A stretch of 64,000 bases of DNA from Wenzhouxiangella sp. XN24 (GTDB lineage: Bacteria > Pseudomonadota > Gammaproteobacteria > Steroidobacterales > XN24), in assembly GCF_011064545.1 (NCBI RefSeq), contig NZ_JAAMFG010000030.1:62001-126000 (forward strand), given 5' to 3'. Shown piece by piece: positions 24,357 to 33,119 of this stretch. How positions within the stretch are numbered: the stretch's first letter is position 1; the number at the start of each line of letters is the position of its first letter. The notes below the pieces were generated by a model. The model had not been told where the DNA came from and made no database searches. It saw only the letters and a list, made by a program, of their open reading frames with translations. A program made the translations under genes and the position numbers.

Positions 24357-25760
24357 CTAGAGCTCGATTCCACCATGCACCGTCGCACGGGGCCTAACGT
24401 TCACAACAAGTGCTCTGCGGACGGTAGTATCCATGTCGGCAGCCGAAACAAGACAATACCCTGGAGGCAGCTGACGAAGTAGATCAGACAGGCTCAGCTT
24501 ATTGGCACCGGAGCTGATTGAGTCAGGTAGGCTGGATTTCAGATTGTCCTTTACCGCTCGGATATCCGGCTCCGTTACCAGTTGATGGGCCACAAAGGTC
24601 TCGACTTGGCTCAGGACTCGCTGGTCTAAGGCGGATGGCTGCTGAGTGGCTAATACGGCAGACAGGCCCATGTTGCGCCCCTCCTTAACCAAGCGAATAA
24701 ATAGATCTCTTGCAGAATTACTTGGCCCAGGCGCGAGAAACGACTGCGCTTCGTCTAACATCACGACTGTCTTAGGGATGCCTGATTCCACAACACTGGT
24801 TAATGCGGCGCGAGTAGTGTCGTCCAACGTAGAGTCAAGAACCAGCCTTTTCTCAGCAAACGACGTGTCGTTGCGAACCGATATCAACATACGAGTGAGG
24901 ACAGCAACTACCGCAGCTCGGTATCCCTCAGGCAGGCGTCCCAACATCACTATTGTTACGCGTCCTGGTGCCAGCAGTTCACGTATCCTGGTGCCCTCTG
25001 CCGAAAAGAGCCCTGTCGAATGCAAAGCTCCGAGGCGTTGCGAGAGTGCTCGGATCGTTTCAGGGTGGTAGATCCCAGCTAATTCCTCCGACCGGGCGGC
25101 CCGTGAAAGGTGGAGCAGATCAAAATCGGTCCTTGGATCAGTCACTTCCCCCTCGCTTGTGAATCCTCTATCTCGCGTGAAAACCAAAGCGTCGGCAAGC
25201 GCTTGCCCAATCGGTTGAGTCATAATGTTTACGTCAAGCAGGAGTTCCCATTCTTCAAGTCCCATCGCTGAAACAGGTAACTGGAGGGTTTTGAACCAAT
25301 CGGGATCTGCCTGGCGGCGGTTCTGGCTACCCGGAACCCACGCCTCTACATTGAATCCCAGCCCGAGCAGATCAGCTGACTTAGCCATCTGGTAATGACG
25401 CGAAACTTCCTTGTTGCCGGTAGGCTGTACTGAGTACCGCGTTGTCCAATAAACATCCAGCGGATCAAAAAGGAGAACGGCGCGGGGCGCATCCTGACGT
25501 CCGAGTACAGCGCCCTCCATTACTCCTAAGCCTTCCGCTATCACGCCCAATGTGAAGGACTTTCCACTACCACGCTTCCCAACCACTGCAACCACTTGCT
25601 CCTTCGCAGTGGCGAGCCAGACCTTCGGCTGACTGCCAGTAGTGGCTTCCGCGAGAGTTCCAAGCCATAGCGCTCCGCCTTTTGAATCACCTGAACCGAG
25701 GTGAATAGCCTTTTGAGTTGGATCAAGCTGCGGCCGAATTTTATATTGTCTTGTAACCAT
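24357..25760 (-). CDS. HerA/FtsK-like ATPase
   Basis: A 467-residue HerA-type P-loop ATPase. Walker A is GKRGSGKS at 61-68, followed by FTLGVIAEGL; Walker B is TVVMLDEAQ near 330-340; a sensor-like ATQQPSALD follows. HerA ATPases form hexameric rings that pump DNA and are frequent engines of anti-phage systems, usually with a nuclease. Here the candidate nuclease is the PLD protein two genes upstream. ATG 25760 lies 4 nt after the AAA gene stop. Confidence 0.83.
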   Translation of the reverse strand: MVTRQYKIRPQLDPTQKAIHLGSGDSKGGALWLGTLAEATTGSQPKVWLATAKEQVVAVVGKRGSGKSFTLGVIAEGLGVMEGAVLGRQDAPRAVLLFDPLDVYWTTRYSVQPTGNKEVSRHYQMAKSADLLGLGFNVEAWVPGSQNRRQADPDWFKTLQLPVSAMGLEEWELLLDVNIMTQPIGQALADALVFTRDRGFTSEGEVTDPRTDFDLLHLSRAARSEELAGIYHPETIRALSQRLGALHSTGLFSAEGTRIRELLAPGRVTIVMLGRLPEGYRAAVVAVLTRMLISVRNDTSFAEKRLVLDSTLDDTTRAALTSVVESGIPKTVVMLDEAQSFLAPGPSNSARDLFIRLVKEGRNMGLSAVLATQQPSALDQRVLSQVETFVAHQLVTEPDIRAVKDNLKSSLPDSISSGANKLSLSDLLRQLPPGYCLVSAADMDTTVRRALVVNVRPRATVHGGIEL

Positions 25761-25764
25761 GAAC

Positions 25765-26916
25765 TTAGGCGTTCACAACTGAGGACACGTAGCCATGGGA
25801 CAGAATTCGACGTTGCTCGTCTATTGCACGGTTCAACAAGTCATCAAGGGTTTGTTGTATATCTCTGGGAAGCGTCGACCCACCAGTGCGGCAGGCATAC
25901 TGAACAGCAAGCTCTAAGCCTTCATTGGTGAAGGGGAAAGTGCCCTCATCGACTTCTTCGCCTTGTGTTTCGGAGCCAAACTGATTAATCAAGTCAACTC
26001 TCTTATCGCTATCTACCCATTCAGACAGCAGTGATCTAATGAACTCCCGCGTCTCATCTTCATTCATCCTATGAAGCATGATGTAGTGAGATTCACCAAA
26101 TCTCGAAACGACCTGCTGGTCTTGAAGCGAATAAGCCATATTCTCTAGGTCTATCCATGACCCGGAAGCTACGAAGCCGATCTCCTTTGTCTGCTGATCG
26201 GCTATCAATTTGAGCGCATTGGTCCAGTGGTGAATCGAGTCTTGGTTGACCACCGCATCAAGCTTCGTAGCCTCATCAAGCATAAAGACAAGCATCTTGT
26301 CTTCTGCCTCCGAGCAAAGAAACCCGAGTAACTGAAGTACCCTAACAAATTCATTCGACTGACTAAGCGCGGGACCCAGGCCAGCGCTTCTGGCATCCGC
26401 GGCACTAAGCGTCACCCCCCGAAGCCAGTCCCACGCCGATCTACTGCTATCCCCGCGTCCAACCAAAATCAACCCGAAGGCTGCCGCGATATCTCCCGAC
26501 TGCGTACGTTCCTTGATTATTTCCTCGAAGTCATCAGGATGCTTCGTCATGAACTTTTTCATCCAATCCCGCGCCAACTCAAACCCGAGCGCATCCAACA
26601 AAGCCGCGTGCGCGACCTGAAAGGTGGACTTCGACGTGATGTCCGGAAGTTCCCTGAAGACAACCCGGGCCGGAAACTCATCGGTGGTCTCGATGACATA
26701 TTCGAGATGCCTCATGGTGTGTGTCTTGCCGACGCCCCAATCACCATAAAGGACCATCTTGGGTGGGTTACCCGTGCGAAAAGACCTTCTTAACAGGCCC
26801 ATCAACTGTCTGTTGAGTTCATGACGAGCAAAGAAAAGCCTTGCGTCAGCGTCAGTCTCAATCGCAAAGTCATTGTGTTCATCCTTGAGGCCGAACCATG
26901 CTTGCATCGTTTCCAT
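25765..26916 (-). CDS. AAA ATPase (ORC/CDC6-like) of the restriction operon
   Basis: A 383-residue AAA+ ATPase with Walker A GDWGVGKT at 58-65 and Walker B FMLDEATKLD near 208-217, followed by an IGFVASGSWID sensor block. The C-terminal 100 residues are helical (FTNEGLELAVQYACRTGGST). I chose ATG 26916, which has GGAG 8 nt upstream and lies 13 nt after the PLD stop. An upstream in-frame start at 27003 would overlap the PLD gene. It is likely a regulatory or loading ATPase for the HerA ring. Confidence 0.78.
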   Translation of the reverse strand: METMQAWFGLKDEHNDFAIETDADARLFFARHELNRQLMGLLRRSFRTGNPPKMVLYGDWGVGKTHTMRHLEYVIETTDEFPARVVFRELPDITSKSTFQVAHAALLDALGFELARDWMKKFMTKHPDDFEEIIKERTQSGDIAAAFGLILVGRGDSSRSAWDWLRGVTLSAADARSAGLGPALSQSNEFVRVLQLLGFLCSEAEDKMLVFMLDEATKLDAVVNQDSIHHWTNALKLIADQQTKEIGFVASGSWIDLENMAYSLQDQQVVSRFGESHYIMLHRMNEDETREFIRSLLSEWVDSDKRVDLINQFGSETQGEEVDEGTFPFTNEGLELAVQYACRTGGSTLPRDIQQTLDDLLNRAIDEQRRILSHGYVSSVVNA

Positions 26917-26929
26917 AACTCTTTCTCCA

Positions 26930-28177
26930 CTAGCCAGCGACGTCGAATTTTGCTTTGTAGGCAAGAGTTCTTCCTGGAGTTCGGTAGATCCTCTCGGCTT
27001 CACGGTCTAACCGAGAAATGACCTGCTTCCCCTGCATAAAGGCGTTCACTAATACACCTATCTCTTCGGCCTCCAAAGACCGCTCAGTAAAATTTGCAGA
27101 ACCAAGGAGCGCGAACCTCCCAGTATTTGTCAACGCGGTGTAGAGCTTCGCGTGCATATTCTCAACGTACACAATATTGGCTCTACCAGTATCAGCAAGC
27201 ATCGAAACAGCCCTCTTGTGCCAGTCCAAGTTTGGCGGCCGAGTGACAACATATACCGTAGCCTTGTCTTCGTTGATTCGCTGCAGCAAGGCGCTGAACG
27301 ATAGTGTTCTGGATGACGTGACTTCGGAAATCCACGGGCTCACCAGAAAGATCCGCTTCCACCCTACGGCGTCTGCCAACTGTTTGAGAAACGTGTCTAT
27401 AACACGAACTGTGGCGACCTTGAGCCAAGCGGGATGTGCAGACTCGGGCCTTTCTAGCGCTGTGCTACCCGCCGACTCCGTTTTGATCGCCTTTGAGAGA
27501 ATCCCAAGCTCTGCTGATAACTCCTGCAGCCGCGATTGGAGAATCGCACTGTTGGCTGTGCCGACCGACGGCGAATCACCACGCACAGGCATTCCTGGCT
27601 CTTGGTCATCGGGTGCGGCACCCGAAAGGCGAAGCACCACTGCTTCAGCAATCCTTTGTACATCTGGCTCTGGAATCCTGATCTCCGACCGAAATCTATG
27701 CTGAATATAGCTGTGCGACTCCTTCACATTCAGCGGTCTGCTAGCATTGCCATCGCGAATATAAAACTCTCGTTTCTCTCCATCCTGAAAATAAACTGGA
27801 TCTCGACTAGGGCTGCAATCAATTCTTGCCACCAATTGCCCGTGTGACGGCACAAACTCAATCGAAGTCGCTGCTGACTGGGTCACCCCCAGGTGCTTTC
27901 CTATACAGTTCCTAATTGTCAACTCGTAATAGTCTGCAGTCTTCCTTGAAAGGGTGTTGATGTCGGCGCCAATACCCACTACATCACCATTGTCGTCTAC
28001 GCCGATAAGCAGGGTTCCGCCACTTGAATTAAAGAAAGCAGCCAGTGTCTTCGGAACGACCTTGGCCAGATCTCGATTGACCTGTTGAGTAGCAAAGTCA
28101 AATCGCATAGACGACTTGAACTCAAGTTCCTGGCCCTCGCCGCGCAAAATAAATTCGTGTACCTCGTCCGTGCTCAT
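26930..28177 (-). CDS. Schlafen-AlbA plus phospholipase-D-like nuclease (DpdK-like)
   Basis: About 415 residues with two domains. The N-terminus is a Schlafen/AlbA_2 domain (GQELEFKSSMRFD, then GGTLLIGVDDNGDVVGI and REFYIRDGNASRPL). The C-terminus is a single PLD-type nuclease repeat with NMHAKLYTAL and LLGSANFTERSLEAEE, so the active site probably forms by dimerisation. The aspartate of the classical HxKx4D motif is replaced. Dpd islands encode a PLD protein, DpdK, which this may represent with an added AlbA head. It is the first gene of the operon running to dpdB3. ATG 28177 was taken for its upstream GGGATGG. Confidence 0.8.
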   Translation of the reverse strand: MSTDEVHEFILRGEGQELEFKSSMRFDFATQQVNRDLAKVVPKTLAAFFNSSGGTLLIGVDDNGDVVGIGADINTLSRKTADYYELTIRNCIGKHLGVTQSAATSIEFVPSHGQLVARIDCSPSRDPVYFQDGEKREFYIRDGNASRPLNVKESHSYIQHRFRSEIRIPEPDVQRIAEAVVLRLSGAAPDDQEPGMPVRGDSPSVGTANSAILQSRLQELSAELGILSKAIKTESAGSTALERPESAHPAWLKVATVRVIDTFLKQLADAVGWKRIFLVSPWISEVTSSRTLSFSALLQRINEDKATVYVVTRPPNLDWHKRAVSMLADTGRANIVYVENMHAKLYTALTNTGRFALLGSANFTERSLEAEEIGVLVNAFMQGKQVISRLDREAERIYRTPGRTLAYKAKFDVAG

Positions 28178-28537
28178 CGTCGGAACCATCCCATTGCGTC
28201 GGGAGCTAGAGTCAGCCCATGCTATCGGTTGAAAGAACAAGCTGCCGATAAAAATGCAGCGAACTGAAACAAGATAGGTGACCAATAGGCGTCATCTGAG
28301 ATAGGAGTCCGGTGACTTGGCTCAGCCGAGTGGAACCAAGACTCTTAATCAAGGCTTCATGTCGTGAATAAATACGCATTCCACATCGGTGGGCGTCGTG
28401 CGCGATCCGGCCGGTAGATTCTGCGGCAGTGGTCGACCTTATATCGCTGGGAAAATGCATGAAAGGCCCAGGTAGCCATCCGGAGAAAAATGCAACCATA
28501 TGGCGCGGTTTCCGTGTACTGCGGCCCAAGAAGAGCA
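28178..28537. other. gene-free stretch upstream of the PLD operon
   Basis: About 360 nt between queE and the AlbA-PLD gene. A leftward frame of 123 codons crosses it but has no family resemblance or good start. It presumably holds the promoter of the five-gene operon. No clear hairpin was seen. Confidence 0.4.
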
Positions 28538-29188
28538 TTACGGCATACCTATTAACTTGTGGATCTGGAGTGACAGACGCCACTTAGGATTTGACATGCA
28601 GTATGCGGCAGCCCTTTTTGTATTTAAAACGGCATCGGGGCCATCTAAGGGCTGCAGAAACAAATGGTCGAACCCCAATTTTTCAAATTGGGCTGGTTGC
28701 GCCTCGAGTTGCTCTTGCGGGAATACGAGCTTCAACTCATTCCCCGTCTGCTGCAGAAGCTCTGGCCCCGGCTTAGGGCTCACACATATCCAGTCGAGGC
28801 CAGGAGGAGCGAGAATCGTCCCATTGGTTTCAACACCAACCTCAAACCCCGCTTCATGTAACGCTTCTATTGCCGCCGCATCTAACTGAAGCAAGGGTTC
28901 ACCCCCGGTACAAACCACATACGGCTTGCCCTGATCCAAATCAGGCCAGTGTCGCGCTACAGCCTTAGCTAACTCTTCTGCAGTAGCGAACTTGCCGCCA
29001 CCAGGCCCATCAGTGCCCACGAAGTCCGTGTCACACCATCTAGAGCACCCCCCCGGTCCTTTGTGACGATCTTGCTCTCGCCCACTCCAAAGGTTGCAAC
29101 CGGCAAAGCGCAGGAACACGGCTGGACGTCCCGCCTGGGCGCCCTCCCCCTGCAGCGTGTAATAGATCTCTTTTACGGAGTAAGCCAT
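28538..29188 (-). CDS. queE: QueE, 7-carboxy-7-deazaguanine synthase
   Basis: A 216-residue radical-SAM enzyme that rearranges 6-carboxytetrahydropterin to 7-carboxy-7-deazaguanine, the second of the three pathway steps encoded here. The family N-terminus YYTLQGEGAQAGRPAVFLRF is followed by an unusual cluster motif: C-NLWSG, 16 residues, C, 3 residues, C (WCDTDFVG). It is longer than the C-x14-C-x2-C form of QueE enzymes with an insertion. VVCTGGEPLLQLD and ETNGT are the SAM-binding blocks. ATG overlaps the queD stop by one base (TAATG). Confidence 0.92.
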   Translation of the reverse strand: MAYSVKEIYYTLQGEGAQAGRPAVFLRFAGCNLWSGREQDRHKGPGGCSRWCDTDFVGTDGPGGGKFATAEELAKAVARHWPDLDQGKPYVVCTGGEPLLQLDAAAIEALHEAGFEVGVETNGTILAPPGLDWICVSPKPGPELLQQTGNELKLVFPQEQLEAQPAQFEKLGFDHLFLQPLDGPDAVLNTKRAAAYCMSNPKWRLSLQIHKLIGMP

Positions 29189-30294
29189 TAGCGAAGGTCC
29201 GCCGGCAGCGCCGGTCCGTTCTCACCCCATTGCAGAAAACCACCGCATCCTGGGCTCTCGTAAAGATCGATCCGGTCCAATTGCGGCAAAGTCTCGGCCA
29301 TTTGACTCCGAATCCAACGAAGTACAGATGGGGTGTTGCCACTTTCCATTCCGGCAATTTCATCAAGGCGAAAGTGATCGAGCTGATCGTAGGCTGGTTT
29401 GAATAAGCTCTTGACGTCGCCGTAGTCCACGGTCCAACCCAAAAGCTCGTCCAGTGGCGCTGTCAGATGCAGTCGCACGATATAACTGTGGCCATGCAGC
29501 GATCTCCTCGGATCCCCCTCTGGAGCATGACTTAGCCGTGTCGCCGCTTCGAAGCGTCGCTCTTTCCAAATTCGATAGTGCTGTCCGTCGTAGTGGCAAC
29601 CCGCTGTCACGGTCTCGTAGACAGTGACCCATGAAAGCTCCGGCATATCCGACTTTAGCTTGTCCCAGATCCAACGAGCGATGTGCTCGCTGGTCGGATT
29701 TTCGAGGCCTGGAATATCATTGAGGCATGCGAGGTGGAGCTGAGCGTGCAACGGCGCCCACTTCGCCTCAAGCTGATCGAAATCGATCCCCATATCTCGC
29801 ACGCCAAGTGACTGGTTGGCGTGCAGGATTACCTCGAACCCATGACCATGCATCCGTCCACACTGATGCCCTTCCGGGACGTTCGGGAGTTGATGTGCAG
29901 CCTCAAACCGGAAGCGCCGCCAGATATGAGCCCGATTAAGCTCATCCAGATCGGCACCTTCGTTGGATGTACTCTGGACACCCACCAAATCAATGCCAGG
30001 GACGTCCCGAACGCGCGATCTAACCCAGCGAGCGATATTCTCATCCGTTGGAACATTGATGATCTCGTTCAATAGCCTGTAGTCCAGGTGTCCAACGCAC
30101 TCGGCGAGTTGCCTCTCAAGAAATGACGCCTCATCGCCGGGGAAGTCCACCCAGTTCTCAGGCAACGCCGCCCGAAGCCGAGCCACGAAACTATGGCCAT
30201 GCAAGCGGCGGGAGCGATGACCCTCGGGTAGGACATCCACGTGGCGGGCGGCTTCAAAAGGCGCAGCCGCGAGAATGAACAGCTGCTCGTTCAC
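29188..30294 (-). CDS. queD: QueD-type 6-carboxytetrahydropterin synthase with three tandem domains
   Basis: A 368-residue protein made of three consecutive PTPS/QueD domains (about 1-120, 125-245, 248-368); normal QueD has one domain of about 120 residues. Each carries an HGHS/HGHG zinc motif. Only the middle one keeps the full set: EAAHQLPNVPEGHQCGRMHGH with the catalytic cysteine and both zinc histidine blocks. Domain 1 lacks the cysteine. Domain 3 lacks the first zinc histidine (EAATRLSH) and the cysteine. The middle domain is thus likely the catalyst, the others structural. Start GTG 30294 overlaps queC by 4 nt. Confidence 0.9.
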   Translation of the reverse strand: MNEQLFILAAAPFEAARHVDVLPEGHRSRRLHGHSFVARLRAALPENWVDFPGDEASFLERQLAECVGHLDYRLLNEIINVPTDENIARWVRSRVRDVPGIDLVGVQSTSNEGADLDELNRAHIWRRFRFEAAHQLPNVPEGHQCGRMHGHGFEVILHANQSLGVRDMGIDFDQLEAKWAPLHAQLHLACLNDIPGLENPTSEHIARWIWDKLKSDMPELSWVTVYETVTAGCHYDGQHYRIWKERRFEAATRLSHAPEGDPRRSLHGHSYIVRLHLTAPLDELLGWTVDYGDVKSLFKPAYDQLDHFRLDEIAGMESGNTPSVLRWIRSQMAETLPQLDRIDLYESPGCGGFLQWGENGPALPADLR

Positions 30295-30965
30295 TGGGCG
30301 AATCTCTGAATCAATGGGTCAGGCATCCCAGCTTCTTCGAATCCTCGGGCACGGATGACACAGGCTGGGCAGGTCCCGCAAGGAGGACGCTGCCCGTTAT
30401 AACATGTGTGCGTCAGGGCCATTGCCTCCAGGCCACCTAACTCGGAAACCATTCTTACAGTGTCAGCCTTGGACAGATGCATTAGCGGTGTATGGATGGA
30501 GATCTCGTACTCCATCCCAAGCCCAACGGCCTTCTCGAGAGCCTTGATCGTCTCTTCGCGACAGTCCGGATAACCGCTGTAGTCGGTCTGAGCAACACCC
30601 GTCACTAGGTGATGGATACCCCTTTGGTAAGCAAACGCGGCGGCGTAGGTCAGGAAAATCAGGTTTCTACCAGGCACAAACGTGTTCGGCAGATTGTTTT
30701 CCGGGTTGAGCTCCGAACGGACTGCGATCTCGTCTGCCGTCAGCGCACTGCCACCAAGCGCCCGCAACGTATCGATGGGAAGCACCGTGTTCGGGACGCC
30801 AGAGAACTGCGCCACGTCGCGCGCGGCTTCAAGTTCGGTCCGATGCCTCTGGCCATAGTCGAACGTCAATGTCTGAACGTTCTCACGACCCCAGCGGTCG
30901 ATGGCCCAATAGAGGCAGGTGGTTGAATCCTGCCCGCCGGACAGAACGACTAACGCTCTACTCAT
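30291..30965 (-). CDS. queC: QueC, 7-cyano-7-deazaguanine (preQ0) synthase
   Basis: A 224-residue adenine-nucleotide alpha-hydrolase with the PP-loop LSGGQDSTTCLYWA near the N-terminus, the family block PGRNLIFLTYAAAFA, and a C-terminal zinc cluster (CYNGQRPPCGTCPACVIRAR, four cysteines). It converts carboxydeazaguanine to preQ0 with ATP and ammonia, the product DpdA would use. I chose ATG 30965, right before the PP-loop strand. It is first in queC-queD-queE, each overlapping the next. No folE-like gene is in the window. Confidence 0.93.
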   Translation of the reverse strand: MSRALVVLSGGQDSTTCLYWAIDRWGRENVQTLTFDYGQRHRTELEAARDVAQFSGVPNTVLPIDTLRALGGSALTADEIAVRSELNPENNLPNTFVPGRNLIFLTYAAAFAYQRGIHHLVTGVAQTDYSGYPDCREETIKALEKAVGLGMEYEISIHTPLMHLSKADTVRMVSELGGLEAMALTHTCYNGQRPPCGTCPACVIRARGFEEAGMPDPLIQRFAQ

Positions 30966-31118
30966 TCCAGTTCCCACTACCAAACCCAAGCCGCACTATT
31001 CGTGCTACTAAGAGGTAAAAGCTGAGATTCCCGCAGCATTTCCGCCTCTTCCGAAATCAGTTGCCGATAAAAATCGCCTCTGACATCACCAGACTCTGCT
31101 GAATTAGCCCTCCTTCGA

Positions 31119-33119
31119 TTACCATCCCGATAATTGACTCTCGAGGAAACGAAAATGGAGTCGCAATTGTGTAAAGTCGTCGCTGGTTACACCCTTTGCA
31201 TGGCAATCCGGGCGACCACTTTCGTTAATATCTCGCAGAGCATTCATAACCTTGTCCTTTCTCCCTTCGAAAACCTTCTCAAACATCTCCCAATTTCTAT
31301 TAATTAATTCGATGATGTCTAAAAGAAACAGAGGACTATGTTCCGCATCCAATAACGCCTCGGCGGTATAGCCTGATAACTTCTCCCTACGCGAACTGGG
31401 TATCGAAGAAAGCACCGCATCCTTTACTTTCGACTTGCCCAGACTCAAAACAAAAACTTTGTAAGCCAAGTCCCGCAAGCTTGTTTCGAGATCGTTACGA
31501 CGCACTGAAATCTCGGTACGCATATCCTCTAAGGAGAGGTTGACCCGGTCATACTTATGCTTATTCGAGACATGCGCTTTGATCGACTCGATGTTAAAGG
31601 CGTAGCGACTTTGATCTTTCAGTATCACTCCATAGCCAATCAAATGCCTTACCGCACTCGGATTATTGTTAGCAAATTCATTGAAGCCTTCGAAATCATC
31701 GGCCGCCAATATTCGCAATAAGTCATATTCATCCGCGAAATTGTCGCGCAAGACCGCCAAAATCATCTCAAGATATTCCGCGATCTTAATTTGCGCATCC
31801 TTCTTAACCGCAAGATAGAGAGGCTTTCTTACAGTGATCGGCCTGTCACCCCTACATTGGCGATTCAATTCGCTACAGAACTGACGGATAAGGAATGGGT
31901 GACCGCCAAAATCGTCGCAAAGTGCCGTATAAATCTGTTCGTCAAACTTGAGTCCCATGTATCGACCGAGTTTACGAACCATCTCGCGAACTTTCGACAC
32001 GTCAAACGGAGGCACATAAGAGTCGGGGACTGATGCAAAAAGGGGGTTCTCGTGGCCATTAAGAACTGGGCTTTCAACGCATTTTGGATTTGTGCCGACG
32101 AGCAAGTATGTAAATACTTGTGGATTCCGCTGATAAAACGCACGCATCGTTTGCCAGAAGTATACAAAGTCATCCCCATCGCGCCAGTGAACTGATGAGC
32201 CCGTACCGGGCGAGATACGCTCAATTTCGTCAAAAATAAACATCGTGGACGACGACTTTTTCGATTCGTAGATCCTATGCATATCCTTCCAGAATTGATC
32301 TGCGCAGTTCTTCTCGTCGTACTGTTCCACGCTAGGAGCCTTGATCTTGGACTCCCTAGCTCGGTGATACAGCAAAGCAACCCGATGCAGTAGTTCATTC
32401 CACCGCAACTGGTGCACGGATGGACTTTCGCAGTCCAAAGAGACGAAATAGGAGCCTATAGACTTCAATCGCCGCTCGATGGCATAAATAACTGATGTCT
32501 TTCCACTCTTCCTTAAGCCAAACAGACCGGAGTGCTCGCCGCTGGCGTGGCGATTTATTTGTTCCAGGATTAAATCGGAACGACCAAAAAAGTAGAGGTC
32601 TTTCTTCAGAGGGGATAGGAAGCCGAAAAGATCGCGAGTGTAGAAAAACTTCCGGAATCTGTTCTTTATGAAATCTTCATCGCATCCATCAAGTTCGTCG
32701 TAAGTAAACGGGATAACAATAGGGCTTTCGGGGTCATTTTTAAGAAGGTCCTTAATCTTCTCCTCGACGTCCGGATCACCACTCACAACTATTCGGCAAA
32801 TCGATTCCACCCGTAAGTTCTGATATGTCCGAGCCGCACTATCCATTGCGTCCAAGGTTCTTGGTTCGAAATTCTCATAATCAGAAAAAACACAAATTAT
32901 TTCTCGGTCCAGATTGAAGCCTTCGGCGAATGAGGTCGTGGGCTTCATCAAGAAAAAATTCATTCTGGCATTCGCCCCCAGTACTACCTCCTCCCCGCTG
33001 TTCGTAAGGTACCACCACCCGGATAGCCTTCTCAGGATGTGCCTTTCTCGCTCGCCGAAGCGCTCGATTAGAAAATTTTTGTGAATGCCTGCATTTGACT
33101 TCGTTTTGTCGAGGTCCAT
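31119..33119 (-). CDS. AAA/STAND ATPase with C-terminal Swt1-like HEPN domain
   Basis: A 666-residue protein. The first 160 residues are unfamiliar; they are followed by a P-loop ATPase (FGLRKSGKTSVIYAIERR near 195-212; Walker B MFIFDEIERIS near 290-300). The last 120 residues resemble the HEPN domain of Swt1-like proteins: NESGRPDCHAKGV followed by FTQLRLHFRFLESQL. The pattern is an ATPase sensor coupled to a HEPN RNase, the layout of abortive-infection effectors. ATG 33119 has GGAGG upstream. It lies 153 nt upstream of queC on the same strand. Confidence 0.75.
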   Translation of the reverse strand: MDLDKTKSNAGIHKNFLIERFGERERHILRRLSGWWYLTNSGEEVVLGANARMNFFLMKPTTSFAEGFNLDREIICVFSDYENFEPRTLDAMDSAARTYQNLRVESICRIVVSGDPDVEEKIKDLLKNDPESPIVIPFTYDELDGCDEDFIKNRFRKFFYTRDLFGFLSPLKKDLYFFGRSDLILEQINRHASGEHSGLFGLRKSGKTSVIYAIERRLKSIGSYFVSLDCESPSVHQLRWNELLHRVALLYHRARESKIKAPSVEQYDEKNCADQFWKDMHRIYESKKSSSTMFIFDEIERISPGTGSSVHWRDGDDFVYFWQTMRAFYQRNPQVFTYLLVGTNPKCVESPVLNGHENPLFASVPDSYVPPFDVSKVREMVRKLGRYMGLKFDEQIYTALCDDFGGHPFLIRQFCSELNRQCRGDRPITVRKPLYLAVKKDAQIKIAEYLEMILAVLRDNFADEYDLLRILAADDFEGFNEFANNNPSAVRHLIGYGVILKDQSRYAFNIESIKAHVSNKHKYDRVNLSLEDMRTEISVRRNDLETSLRDLAYKVFVLSLGKSKVKDAVLSSIPSSRREKLSGYTAEALLDAEHSPLFLLDIIELINRNWEMFEKVFEGRKDKVMNALRDINESGRPDCHAKGVTSDDFTQLRLHFRFLESQLSGW

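Noticed and set aside
28212-28583. 123-codon reverse frame between queE and the PLD gene
   Set aside because: It overlaps the end of queE, has no ribosome site and no family-like composition.
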